64,000 nucleotides of DNA, taken from Mycolicibacterium peregrinum (GTDB taxonomy: Bacteria; Actinomycetota; Actinomycetes; Mycobacteriales; Mycobacteriaceae). A program made the translations under genes and the position numbers. How positions within the stretch are numbered: position 1 is the first letter of the stretch; every line of letters begins with the position of its first letter. The notes below the pieces were generated by a model. It was given only the letters and a program-made list of their open reading frames with translations. It was not told the DNA's origin and did no database searches. Below, piece after piece: positions 33,918 to 42,041 of the stretch. Location of the stretch: NCBI RefSeq assembly GCF_002102345.1, contig NZ_LQPP01000040.1, positions 124,001-188,000 on the forward strand. The letters are read 5' to 3'.

Positions 33918-35234
33918 GTGCTCGAGTTCGACGACATCCAGCACATCCTGCTGACCCGCACACCGGCCATCACCGGGCGCTACGAGTTCCTGACCTTCGA
34001 CACCCCTGCGGGCGGACGCGCCTGGCTCACCGAACTGCTGGACAAGGTGTCCTCGGCCGCGGACGCCAAGGCCACCATGGACGAATCCGACCGCTGGGTC
34101 ACGCTGGCCTTCACCTGGACCGGACTGCGGGCACTCGGCGTCGACGAGGAGTCGCTGGCCAGCTTCCCGGACGCGTTCCGGGAAGGTATGGCACGGCGTG
34201 CCCCGATCCTCGGCGACACCGGCACGGCCGCTCCCGAGCACTGGTTGGGCGGCCTGGCCGGCGACGATCTGCATGCGATCGCGATTCTGTTCTCCCGCAC
34301 TGACGAGCAGTACCGTCGCTCCATCGCCGAGCACGACAAGCTGCTCGACCGAACCCCCGGGGTGCGCAGCCTGTCCTACCTCGACCTGAATGCGACTCCG
34401 CCGTTCAACTACGCCCATGATCACTTCGGATACCGCGATCGGTTGTCGCAACCGGTGATGAAGGGATCCGGCGAGGAGCCCACGCCGGGTTCCGGCGACC
34501 CGCTCGAGCCCGGAGAGTTCATCCTGGGATACCCCGATGAGGACGGCCCGGTCGCGAACCTGCCCAAGCCGGATGCGTTGTCCCGCAACGGCAGCTATAT
34601 GGCTTACCGCCGACTCGAGGAACACGTCGCGCTGTTCCGCGACTACCTCCGTGAGCGGTCGGATTCGCCGGAAGCCGAGGAACTGCTGGCCGCGAAGTTC
34701 ATGGGCCGGTGGCGCAGTGGCGCCCCCTTGGTACTGGCGCCCGAGCAGGACGATCCCGAACTGGGCGCGGACCCGATGCGTAACAACGACTTCAACTACA
34801 AGGAAATGGATCCCTTCGGCTATGCGTGCCCGCTCGGGTCGCATGCGCGCCGGCTCAACCCACGCGACACCGCGCACTACATGAACCGCCGCCGGATGAT
34901 CCGGCGCGGCGCCACCTATGGCCCCGCACTTCCCGACGGCGCAGCCGATGACGGGGTGGATCGTGGCATCGCGGCGTTCATAATCTGCGCCGACCTGGTG
35001 CGCCAGTTCGAGTTCGCGCAGAACGTCTGGATCAATGACAAGTCGTTCCACGAACTGGGCAACGAGCACGACCCGATCTGCGGCACCCAGGACGGCACCC
35101 TCGATTTCACTGTTCCCAAACGCCCGATACGTAAGGTGCACAAGGGTATTCCGGCTTTCACCACACTTCGGGGTGGTGCGTACTTCTTCCTGCCGGGCAT
35201 GTCGGGGCTGCGGTATCTGGCGAGCCTGCCGTAA
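33918..35234 (+). CDS. DyP-type heme peroxidase with altered GxxDG motif
   Basis: 438 residues from GTG 33918. The proximal heme ligand region GSHARRLNPRD (His309) is intact. The distal family motif, normally GxxDG before ISQP, reads HFGYRDRLSQP, so Asp174 remains while the glycine is Arg175. No signal peptide (no Tat motif) and no clear encapsulin-cargo tail at the C-terminus, which ends GMSGLRYLASLP. DyP enzymes oxidise dyes, phenolics or porphyrin-related compounds with H2O2. Operon with the preceding 186-residue protein. Confidence 0.85.
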   Translation: MLEFDDIQHILLTRTPAITGRYEFLTFDTPAGGRAWLTELLDKVSSAADAKATMDESDRWVTLAFTWTGLRALGVDEESLASFPDAFREGMARRAPILGDTGTAAPEHWLGGLAGDDLHAIAILFSRTDEQYRRSIAEHDKLLDRTPGVRSLSYLDLNATPPFNYAHDHFGYRDRLSQPVMKGSGEEPTPGSGDPLEPGEFILGYPDEDGPVANLPKPDALSRNGSYMAYRRLEEHVALFRDYLRERSDSPEAEELLAAKFMGRWRSGAPLVLAPEQDDPELGADPMRNNDFNYKEMDPFGYACPLGSHARRLNPRDTAHYMNRRRMIRRGATYGPALPDGAADDGVDRGIAAFIICADLVRQFEFAQNVWINDKSFHELGNEHDPICGTQDGTLDFTVPKRPIRKVHKGIPAFTTLRGGAYFFLPGMSGLRYLASLP

Positions 35235-35241
35235 TTCGGAC

Positions 35242-36174
35242 CTACGGCATCGCGCCGAGGAACCACAAGCCTGCCGGTGGCGGGCTCGGTTGCGGTACCG
35301 GACTCGGTTGCGGCGCCAGGCTCGGCTGGGCGGCCGGAAACGCCGCGGGAAACGCGGGGCCGGGCGACGGGTCGGCCGCGACGTGCGGCTCGGCAGCGGG
35401 TACGGGTAGGTGTGGCTGTGCAGCTGGTGGCTGTGCGGCTGGAAGGTGTGGGAGGGCTGCCGGGACAACTTGGGGCACAGCTGTTTCGACCGCTGAGACC
35501 GGTTCGGCGATCGGCGCCCGCTCGGCCCGTTCGGCCGCCTGGATCGAGACATCCGGCACGGCAGACGGTTCCGCCACCGATCGGGGGATGTCCCGCGGGG
35601 TGATGACGGTGACGAGTTGCGGCTGCGCAGCCGCGGTGACGCCGGCGTCGTCGGCGGCCGGATCCGGCACCGGCTCGACGAACTGCGAGCCGACCGTGAG
35701 CAGTCCCACCGCCACAGCCGCGGCAGTCGCGGCCACCGCTCGCACCGCGTTGTGCCTGCGTGGGGCCGGGGCCCGGGGCGCGGCGAGCCTGGGCGTCCCG
35801 GCGACCGCGTCGGTCGCGACCGCCAGCGCGGCGTCGCGGGCGGCGGTGCCGGATTGTCCCGGGACCAGACGCACATCGTCGAACCCCGCGGCGGCGAGCA
35901 GGTCGAAGAGTTCGGCCACCGGGTCGCCGTCGCCGTGATCGGAGACGACGCCGGCCGCACATACGCCGATCGCCACCACCTTCTGACCGCTGGCGGCCGC
36001 GATGGCCTGCGCACTGCGGGCTGCGGCCGCCGCTCGGCCGGCCAGGTCACCGGCGGCGCCGACGTGGAAGGCGTCGTCATCGAGGGAGGTGAGATCTGCG
36101 GTGGGGCGGTCGCCGTCGACGAGTGCCCAGGCGATGCCGTGCGAAGTCACCGACAGCCCCAGCACTGTCTTCAC
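35242..36174 (-). CDS. DUF7159-type mycobacterial membrane protein with Pro-rich tail
   Basis: 310 residues from GTG 36174 (VKTVLGLSVTSHGIAWALVD); an earlier in-frame ATG at 36249 adds a non-conserved basic segment. The N-terminal domain resembles the mycobacterial DUF7159 family, which has an actin/hexokinase-like start (VLGLSVTSHGIAWALVDGD). One transmembrane helix (AVRAVAATAAAVAVGLLTVG) is followed by a long Pro/Ala/Gln-rich extracytoplasmic tail with repeated PxP and QP units. Role unknown. Divergent from the SDR gene, convergent with the DyP operon. Confidence 0.75.
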   Translation of the reverse strand: MKTVLGLSVTSHGIAWALVDGDRPTADLTSLDDDAFHVGAAGDLAGRAAAAARSAQAIAAASGQKVVAIGVCAAGVVSDHGDGDPVAELFDLLAAAGFDDVRLVPGQSGTAARDAALAVATDAVAGTPRLAAPRAPAPRRHNAVRAVAATAAAVAVGLLTVGSQFVEPVPDPAADDAGVTAAAQPQLVTVITPRDIPRSVAEPSAVPDVSIQAAERAERAPIAEPVSAVETAVPQVVPAALPHLPAAQPPAAQPHLPVPAAEPHVAADPSPGPAFPAAFPAAQPSLAPQPSPVPQPSPPPAGLWFLGAMP

Positions 36175-36348
36175 CCTGCGCCCTCGATTCTTCTCGCGTG
36201 ACCGGCTCCCGGCCGCGACGAGCGTATGACGCCTCACCGGCATCGGCATCCGGGAGAAAGGGTCGGTAACCGGCTGGGCACCGAGAATTCACCTGGATGC
36301 TATTTTGGCCGCCGAACCAGCCCGAATCCGGGCGGCAAGGAGGCGATC

Positions 36349-37203
36349 ATCGGCACATACGCGGTCACCGGGTCCGCATCCGGCATGGGCTTGCAGGCTG
36401 CCCGACGGCTCACCGATCTCGGGCACACCGTGATCGGTGTGGACCTCAAAGAAGGCGATGTGGTTGCCGACCTGTCCACACCGCGGGGACGTCGGACGGC
36501 GGCCGACGGCGTCCTGGCGGCGTGCGGCGGAAGGCTCGACGGGGCGGTGCTGGCCGCCGGGCTCGGCCCCGGCCCCGGCGCTGACCGCAACCGGTTGATC
36601 GCCGAGGTCAACTTCCTCGGCGTGGTCGAACTCCTCGAGGCCTGGCAACCCGCGCTGGCGAACGCGGACCGCGCCAAAGTCGTTGTGATTTCCAGCAATT
36701 CGACGACAACGGTGCCGGTGGTCCCCCGCCGGACCATCCGGGCCTTGTCGGCGCGCGACACCGACCGGGCAGTCCGCTCGCTGCGCCTGCTGGGCCGCAA
36801 CGGATCAGCCATCATGTACGCGGCGTCCAAGATCGCGGTGAGCCGCTGGCTGCGGATCAGTGCGGTCTCCGCCGAGTGGGCCGGTGCGGGTATCCGCCTG
36901 AACGCGTTGGCCCCCGGTGCCATCCTGACCCCACTTCTGCAGGCCCAGCTCGCCGATCCGCGCGAGGGCGCCGCCGTGCGGAAGTTCCCGGTACCGATCG
37001 GCGGATACGGCGACGCGGGCCATCTCGCCGACTGGATGTGTTTCATGCTGTCGGACTCGGCCGATTTCCTCTGCGGCAGTGTGATTTTCGTCGACGGCGG
37101 CTCCGACGCCTTCTTCCGCCCGCAGGAGTGGCCCACAGCGGTGCCGCTGCGCCGTCTGCCGCGGTATCTGTGGCGGTTCGCCCGCGGCGTACGACATGGG
37201 TGA
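36349..37203 (+). CDS. Short-chain dehydrogenase/reductase with apparent non-canonical start
   Basis: About 284 residues beginning IGTYAVTGSASGMGLQAARR. Cofactor motif TGSASGMG, catalytic Ser in VISSNS, YAASK active site and C-terminal GSVIFVDGGSDAFF. A perfect AAGGAGG (36337-36343) lies five bases before ATC at 36349, but there is no ATG/GTG/TTG there. The only standard in-frame start is ATG 36226, which would add about 41 unrelated residues. I place the start at ATC 36349 tentatively. Overlaps the MFS gene by 8 bases. NAD(P)-dependent dehydrogenase; substrate unknown. Confidence 0.75.
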   Translation: MGTYAVTGSASGMGLQAARRLTDLGHTVIGVDLKEGDVVADLSTPRGRRTAADGVLAACGGRLDGAVLAAGLGPGPGADRNRLIAEVNFLGVVELLEAWQPALANADRAKVVVISSNSTTTVPVVPRRTIRALSARDTDRAVRSLRLLGRNGSAIMYAASKIAVSRWLRISAVSAEWAGAGIRLNALAPGAILTPLLQAQLADPREGAAVRKFPVPIGGYGDAGHLADWMCFMLSDSADFLCGSVIFVDGGSDAFFRPQEWPTAVPLRRLPRYLWRFARGVRHG

Positions 37204-38461
37204 CACGAGCTCTACCCACGGGCGGCGGCGCGCATGGGCCGCGGTCGCGCTGCTCACTCTGGTCGGAACCCTCAACTACGTCGACCGGTTCCTGCCCTCG
37301 GTACTGGCCGAGCCGATCAAACACGAACTTGCCCTGTCGGACACCGCGATCGGTGTGATCAACGGGTTCGGCTTCCTGATCGTGTACGCGGTCCTCGGCG
37401 TCGCGGTGGCCCAGGTCGCCGACCGCGGAGCGTTCGGCGCGGTGATCGCCGGCTGTCTGACGCTGTGGGGCACCATGACCATGCTCGGCGGTGCCGTGCA
37501 GTCCGGTTTTCAGCTCGCGCTCACCCGGGTGGGCGTCGCGGTCGGCGAGGCGGGCAGCACCCCGGCCGCCCACGCCTATGTGGCCCGCAACTTCCCTCCG
37601 GAGCGCCGCGCGGCACCGCTGGCAGTCATCACGTTCTCGATCCCGCTGGCCAGCGGCGCCAGCCTGATCGGCGGCGGTCTGTTGGCAGAAAACCTGGGGT
37701 GGCGAACGGCTTTCGTGGCAATCGGTGCATTCAGCGTGGTGTTCGCCCCATTGGTGCTGTTGATCGTCGGGGCCCGCCAGTCGCTGCCGGCTGCGGTACA
37801 CCGGGAACAGGACGTGACCGACAGGTGGTGGGGGCTATTGCGAAAGCGCAGCTTCCTGGCCGTCATCGGCGGGACCGCGTTCGTCTCGGCCGCCGGTTAC
37901 TCGCTGACCACGTTCTCGCCGGCCTTCCTGATGCGGACGCGTTCCATGTCACTCAGTGCGGTCGGGTGGGAGTACGGCCTGGCCACCGGGCTGGCCGGGG
38001 TGCTCGGTCTGCTGATCGTGGGCCGGCTGGCCGACCGGCTGGCGGTGCGCGACCCGCGCTGGCTGCTGTGGATCGTCGTGGCGACGACGGCGTTGCTGCT
38101 GCCGGCCTCCGTGTTGGCGTTCACTGTCGAAAGCCGGCTGGCGTGCGTGTGGTTCCTGGCGCTCAGCTACGTCATCGGCACGGCATACCTGGCGCCGTCC
38201 ATTGCCGCCATCCACCGCCTGGTACTGCCGGCGCAACGGGCTACCGCGTCGGCGATCTTCCTGTTCTTCAACGCCATTCTCGGCTCCATCGGCCCGTTCG
38301 TCACCGGCCTGATCAGTGACGCACTGACCGCCGATCTCGGCGTGCACGCGCTGGGCCGGGCCCTGCTGATCCTGGTTCCGGTACTGCAACTGCTGGCGAT
38401 GGGCTGTTATCTCGTCGCCGCCCGCTGGTACCGCAGCGACATCATCGAGTCGAACAGCTAG
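37196..38461 (+). CDS. MFS transporter, spinster/sugar-phosphate-like
   Basis: 421 residues, twelve predicted helices. The N-terminal motif NYVDRFLPSVLAEPIKHELA and GRLADRLAVRDPR loop fit the spinster-like MFS group. Overlaps the SDR gene (8 bases) and ends inside the convergent 38458 gene (4-base overlap). Probably exports or imports the SDR substrate or product. Confidence 0.88.
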   Translation: MGDTSSTHGRRRAWAAVALLTLVGTLNYVDRFLPSVLAEPIKHELALSDTAIGVINGFGFLIVYAVLGVAVAQVADRGAFGAVIAGCLTLWGTMTMLGGAVQSGFQLALTRVGVAVGEAGSTPAAHAYVARNFPPERRAAPLAVITFSIPLASGASLIGGGLLAENLGWRTAFVAIGAFSVVFAPLVLLIVGARQSLPAAVHREQDVTDRWWGLLRKRSFLAVIGGTAFVSAAGYSLTTFSPAFLMRTRSMSLSAVGWEYGLATGLAGVLGLLIVGRLADRLAVRDPRWLLWIVVATTALLLPASVLAFTVESRLACVWFLALSYVIGTAYLAPSIAAIHRLVLPAQRATASAIFLFFNAILGSIGPFVTGLISDALTADLGVHALGRALLILVPVLQLLAMGCYLVAARWYRSDIIESNS

Positions 38462-38853
38462 TCCGTCGGGGTGCCCTCGGCACGCGCCCGGCGCCGGGTG
38501 GCACCCCACAGCCCGACGGCGATGCCGACCACCGCTCCCCCGAGCCCGATGATCTTCTGTGACCGTGGCAGCTGGTCGTGTACCGCCATCCCCCCGAGCA
38601 GGTCTGCGGCGTCGGCGCCGCCGGAGGCCAGGAACCACCCGCGGGTGTCCTTGCCGCGCAGTCCCGCCGTCAAGAGCAGTCCGCCGATCAGCGCGTCGCG
38701 GTATCCCATCGACCGCCACATCAGCTGCGCGGTTGCGTCTGGTGTTTCCCGGGCGCCCCACCACCGGTCGGCCCGCTTCGGGTCGACGAGAAACGAGACT
38801 CCCGACGCGAATCGGATGGCACCGGCGGCCAGCGCGGCCCGGTCGATCGACAT
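38458..38853 (-). CDS. Small membrane protein of unknown function
   Basis: 131 residues with about four hydrophobic helices (LAAGAIRFASGVSFLVD; DALIGGLLLTAGLRG; GGADAADLLGGMAV; IIGLGGAVVGIAVGLWGAT) and a basic/acidic tail. It is a recognisable mycobacterial membrane-protein type (RFASGVSFLVDPKRADRWWG), but no function is known. Not in an evident operon. Confidence 0.75.
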   Translation of the reverse strand: MSIDRAALAAGAIRFASGVSFLVDPKRADRWWGARETPDATAQLMWRSMGYRDALIGGLLLTAGLRGKDTRGWFLASGGADAADLLGGMAVHDQLPRSQKIIGLGGAVVGIAVGLWGATRRRARAEGTPTD

Positions 38854-38877
38854 GCCGTGCAGCCTAGCGGCCCGGTG

Positions 38878-39039
38878 TCAGGCCTTCCGGGGCTTCTTCG
38901 GATCGATGATCGTCGGCGGTCCGTCGGGATGGAGCGCGCCACCCTCGTTGAGCCAGTCAGCAATCTCGGCGGCATCTTCGCGCGTGACTGGCCGACGCCT
39001 ACTGAACAGCGATTTCACCTTCTTGGTCAGCTTCGGCAT
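38878..39039 (-). CDS. Small basic protein of unknown function
   Basis: 53 residues from ATG 39039 (MPKLTKKVKSLFSRRRPVTR). Strongly basic N-terminus, then an amphipathic helix (EDAAEIADWLNEGGALHPDG) and a Pro/Lys-rich end. A longer in-frame start at 39108 covers intergenic sequence and is unlikely. It may bind nucleic acid or membranes; no family recognised. Confidence 0.6.
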   Translation of the reverse strand: MPKLTKKVKSLFSRRRPVTREDAAEIADWLNEGGALHPDGPPTIIDPKKPRKA

Positions 39040-39248
39040 ACCCCGATCGTAGGGGCGGAATCGAGGTGACGGCTGTGGCTTGGCGAAGCCTGTGAAACCG
39101 CAAGTCAAACTGGCTGGAATACAGAGCTTTTCGAAGCCGCCCGAGCGTGGGTACTACCTGTCATGGCGAACGATTTTTCCGCAACCGGTCCCTCGAATCG
39201 TCTCCACCGCGATAATCGAGGAAGCCGAGCTCGAAGAGGAGCAAACCC

Positions 39249-41528
39249 ATGGCCACCATCGAAGCCAACGCAGAGACGTCACCGTTCCGGGAGGACGTCG
39301 AGGCCACACAGGCCTACATCGACAGTCCTCGGTTCGCCGGCATCACCCGCCTGTACTCGGCGCGTCAGGTCGCCGAGCAGCGAGGCACGATCCCGTCGGA
39401 CTATCCGGTGGCCCGTGAGGCCGCTACCGATTTCTTTCTCTACCTTCGCGATCTGTTCGCCCAGAAGCTGAGCATCACCACCTTCGGGCCGTACTCGCCG
39501 GGTCAGGCGGTCGTGATGAAACGGATGGGGATCAGAGGGATCTACCTGGGCGGATGGGCCACCTCGGCCAAGGGATCCATCAGCGAGGATCCGGGGCCGG
39601 ACCTGGCCAGCTACCCGCTGAGCCAGGTGCCCGACGAGGCTGCCGGGCTGGTCCGGGCCCTGCTGACCGCCGACCGCAATCAGCAGTATCTGCGGCTGCG
39701 GATGACCCCCGAACAGCGAGCGGCCACCCCGGCCGTCGACTACCGGCCATTCATCATCGCCGACGCCGACACCGGTCACGGCGGCGATCCGCATGTGCGC
39801 AACCTGATCCGCCGTTTCGTCGAGTCCGGGGTGCCGGGTTACCACATCGAGGATCAGCGTCCCGGTACCAAGAAGTGCGGCCACCAGGGCGGCAAGGTGC
39901 TGGTGCCCTCGGATGAGCAGATCAAACGGCTCAACACCGCCCGGTTCCAGCTGGACATCATGCGAGTGCCCGGCATCATCGTGGCCCGCACCGACGCCGA
40001 GGCCGCCAACCTGATCGACAGTCGCGCCGACGAGCGCGACCAGCCGTTCCTGCTGGGGGCGACAAACCTGTCGGTGCCGACGTACAAGTCGTGTTTCCTG
40101 GCAATGGTGCGCCGGTTCTACGATCTCGGCGTCACCGAACTCAACGGGCATCTGCTCTATGCGCTGCCCGCCGGCGAGTATGCGACCGCCGAGGCCTGGC
40201 TGGAACGCGAGGGCCTCACGAACACCATCGCCGAGGCCGTCAAGGCGCATGTGGCCGGCGATTCGGTGGACGCCATGTTCGACAAGGTCGAGTCGGCGTT
40301 CGTCGAGGCGTGGCAGGCCGACGCCGGGCTGAACACGTACGGCGAGGCGGTCGCCGAGCTGCTGGAGTTCCGGGAACGCGAGGGCGAGCCGGCCGCGATG
40401 AGCGCCGCAGACTGGCGTGGCTTCGCCGCGCGGGCGTCGTTGTACACGGCGCAGGAGAAGGCGCGCGAGCTGGGCGCGGACGTGCCTTGGGACTGTGAGC
40501 GGGTCAAGACCCCTGAGGGCTACTACCAGGTGCGCGGTGGCATTCCGTACGCCATCGCGAAGTCGCTGGCGGCCGCACCGTTCGCCGACATCCTGTGGAT
40601 GGAGACCAAGACCGCCGACCTGGCCGACGCCAAGCAGTTCGCCGACGCCATCCACGCCGAGTTCCCCGATCAGATGCTGGCCTACAACCTGTCACCGTCG
40701 TTCAACTGGGACACCACCGGCATGACCGATGACGAGATGCGGGCGTTCCCTGCGGAACTCGGCAAGATGGGGTTCGTCTTCAACTTCATCACCTACGGCG
40801 GCCATCAGGTCGACGGCGTGGCGTGTGAGGAGTTCGCGACCTCCCTGCAGCAGGAGGGCATGCTGGCGCTGGCGCGGCTGCAACGCAAGATGCGGCTGGT
40901 CGAATCCCCTTACCGCACACCGCAGACACTCGTCGGCGGTCCGCGCAGCGACGCGGCGCTTGCCGCCTCGTCGGGCCGTACCGCCACCACCAAGGCGATG
41001 GGCGCCGGCTCCACGCAGCACCAGCATCTGGTGCAGACCGAGGTACCCAAGAAGCTCCTCGAGGAGTGGCTGGCAATGTGGGGCGATTACTACAAGATCG
41101 GCGAGAACCTGCGGGTGCAGCTGCGGCCGCGCCGCGCCGGATCGGACGTCCTCGACCTCGGCATCTACGGCGACGGTGACGAGCCACTCGCCAACGTCGT
41201 CGTCGACCCCATCAAGGATCGGCATGGCCGCAACATCCTGACGGTGCGCGATCAGAACACCTTCGCCGAGAAGCTGCGCAAGAAGCGTCTGATGGACCTC
41301 ATTCACGTGTGGCTGATCCACCGGTTCAAGCCGGAGATCGTCTACTACGTGACGCCGACGGAGGACAACGTCTATCAGACCGAAAAGATGAAGGCGCACG
41401 GCATCTTCAGCGATGTGTACCAGGAGGTCGGCGAGATCATCGTGGCCGACGTGAACCAGGCCCGCATCGATGAACTGCTGGCACCCGATCGTGAGGCGCT
41501 GGGACGGTTGATCCGTAAGGAGGACTAG
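39249..41528 (+). CDS. aceA: Isocitrate lyase, long ICL2-type
   Basis: 759 residues, the length of mycobacterial ICL2 (about 766); intact here, whereas in M. tuberculosis H37Rv the homologue is split. Catalytic signature KKCGHQGGKVLVP with Cys210 as the general acid; metal/substrate segments FIIADADTGHGG and IIVARTDAEAA; NLSPSFNWD in the C-terminal half of the catalytic core. The extra C-terminal domain (EYYxGENLRVQLRPRRAG onward) is specific to ICL2. Cleaves isocitrate to glyoxylate and succinate, for the glyoxylate shunt and methylcitrate use on fatty acids and cholesterol. GAAGAGGAG ribosome-binding site. Confidence 0.95.
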   Translation: MATIEANAETSPFREDVEATQAYIDSPRFAGITRLYSARQVAEQRGTIPSDYPVAREAATDFFLYLRDLFAQKLSITTFGPYSPGQAVVMKRMGIRGIYLGGWATSAKGSISEDPGPDLASYPLSQVPDEAAGLVRALLTADRNQQYLRLRMTPEQRAATPAVDYRPFIIADADTGHGGDPHVRNLIRRFVESGVPGYHIEDQRPGTKKCGHQGGKVLVPSDEQIKRLNTARFQLDIMRVPGIIVARTDAEAANLIDSRADERDQPFLLGATNLSVPTYKSCFLAMVRRFYDLGVTELNGHLLYALPAGEYATAEAWLEREGLTNTIAEAVKAHVAGDSVDAMFDKVESAFVEAWQADAGLNTYGEAVAELLEFREREGEPAAMSAADWRGFAARASLYTAQEKARELGADVPWDCERVKTPEGYYQVRGGIPYAIAKSLAAAPFADILWMETKTADLADAKQFADAIHAEFPDQMLAYNLSPSFNWDTTGMTDDEMRAFPAELGKMGFVFNFITYGGHQVDGVACEEFATSLQQEGMLALARLQRKMRLVESPYRTPQTLVGGPRSDAALAASSGRTATTKAMGAGSTQHQHLVQTEVPKKLLEEWLAMWGDYYKIGENLRVQLRPRRAGSDVLDLGIYGDGDEPLANVVVDPIKDRHGRNILTVRDQNTFAEKLRKKRLMDLIHVWLIHRFKPEIVYYVTPTEDNVYQTEKMKAHGIFSDVYQEVGEIIVADVNQARIDELLAPDREALGRLIRKED

Positions 41529-41675
41529 GGCTTCGCGGCGCGCGCAACTTGGCACTGCGCCGGTTTCTACCGCAGGGTCGTGACCAACGAGGGCCCTCAG
41601 CCCTCCGGTGGAAAACCGCGCCGCCGTGGGCGGTTGAATCCGATGCACGGATGATCCCGGGTTGCACCCGAATTG

Positions 41676-41689
41676 AGGACCAATGTCCC
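41676..41689. promoter_or_regulatory. DosR-like box (weak)
   Basis: AGGACCAATGTCCC matches 11 of 14 core positions of the DosR/DevR consensus GGGACTWWAGTCCC, with flanking TTG on the left also matching. It lies 64 bases upstream of the ATG at 41753. It may link the small Met/His-rich membrane protein to hypoxia or NO response, but half-matched sites are common. Confidence 0.35.
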
Positions 41690-41752
41690 TATCCGCGGCA
41701 GCGGAGGCGGCAGATACTGGCGACAGCACGCGCGTTCAGGAGGGCCGCAGAC

Positions 41753-42034
41753 ATGACCGAAACACCTCAACCCCGAGCCGACGGATCTGACACCCGCCCC
41801 AACCGACTGGGCCAGGCTGCCGCCGTGGTGGGCATCGTTGCCGGGCTGCTCTTCATCTTTGCCGTCATCTTCTTCAGTGGCCTGATGATCGGCGCCGGCC
41901 AGGGTTATCACCACGGCGGCTACCGGGGCATGTCCGATGACCGGCAGAGTTCCTGCCCGATGATGGACCACGGCGGGATGATGGGACCGGGCGGCATGAT
42001 GGGGCCGACGCCGGGACCTACACCGCGACCCTGA
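41753..42034 (+). CDS. Small membrane protein with Met/His-rich tail
   Basis: 93 residues from ATG 41753. A cytoplasmic head is followed by one membrane helix (AAAVVGIVAGLLFIFAVIFF) and an extracytoplasmic tail rich in Met, His and Gly (GYHHGGYRGMSDDRQSSC, PMMDHGGMMGPGGMMG). Met/His-rich tails are typical of copper-binding peptides and proteins, so metal binding is inferred. In-frame sequence further upstream looks non-coding. Function unknown. Confidence 0.7.
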   Translation: MTETPQPRADGSDTRPNRLGQAAAVVGIVAGLLFIFAVIFFSGLMIGAGQGYHHGGYRGMSDDRQSSCPMMDHGGMMGPGGMMGPTPGPTPRP

Positions 42035-42041
42035 TGGGCAC

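Noticed and set aside
33918..35234. DyP as encapsulin cargo
   Set aside because: The C-terminus (MSGLRYLASLP) does not match the usual cargo-loading peptide and no encapsulin gene is in the window.
33834..36080. 748-residue open frame opposite the DyP gene and DUF7159 gene
   Set aside because: Combines shadows of two different genes and is Arg/Ser/Pro-rich; not a real fusion protein.
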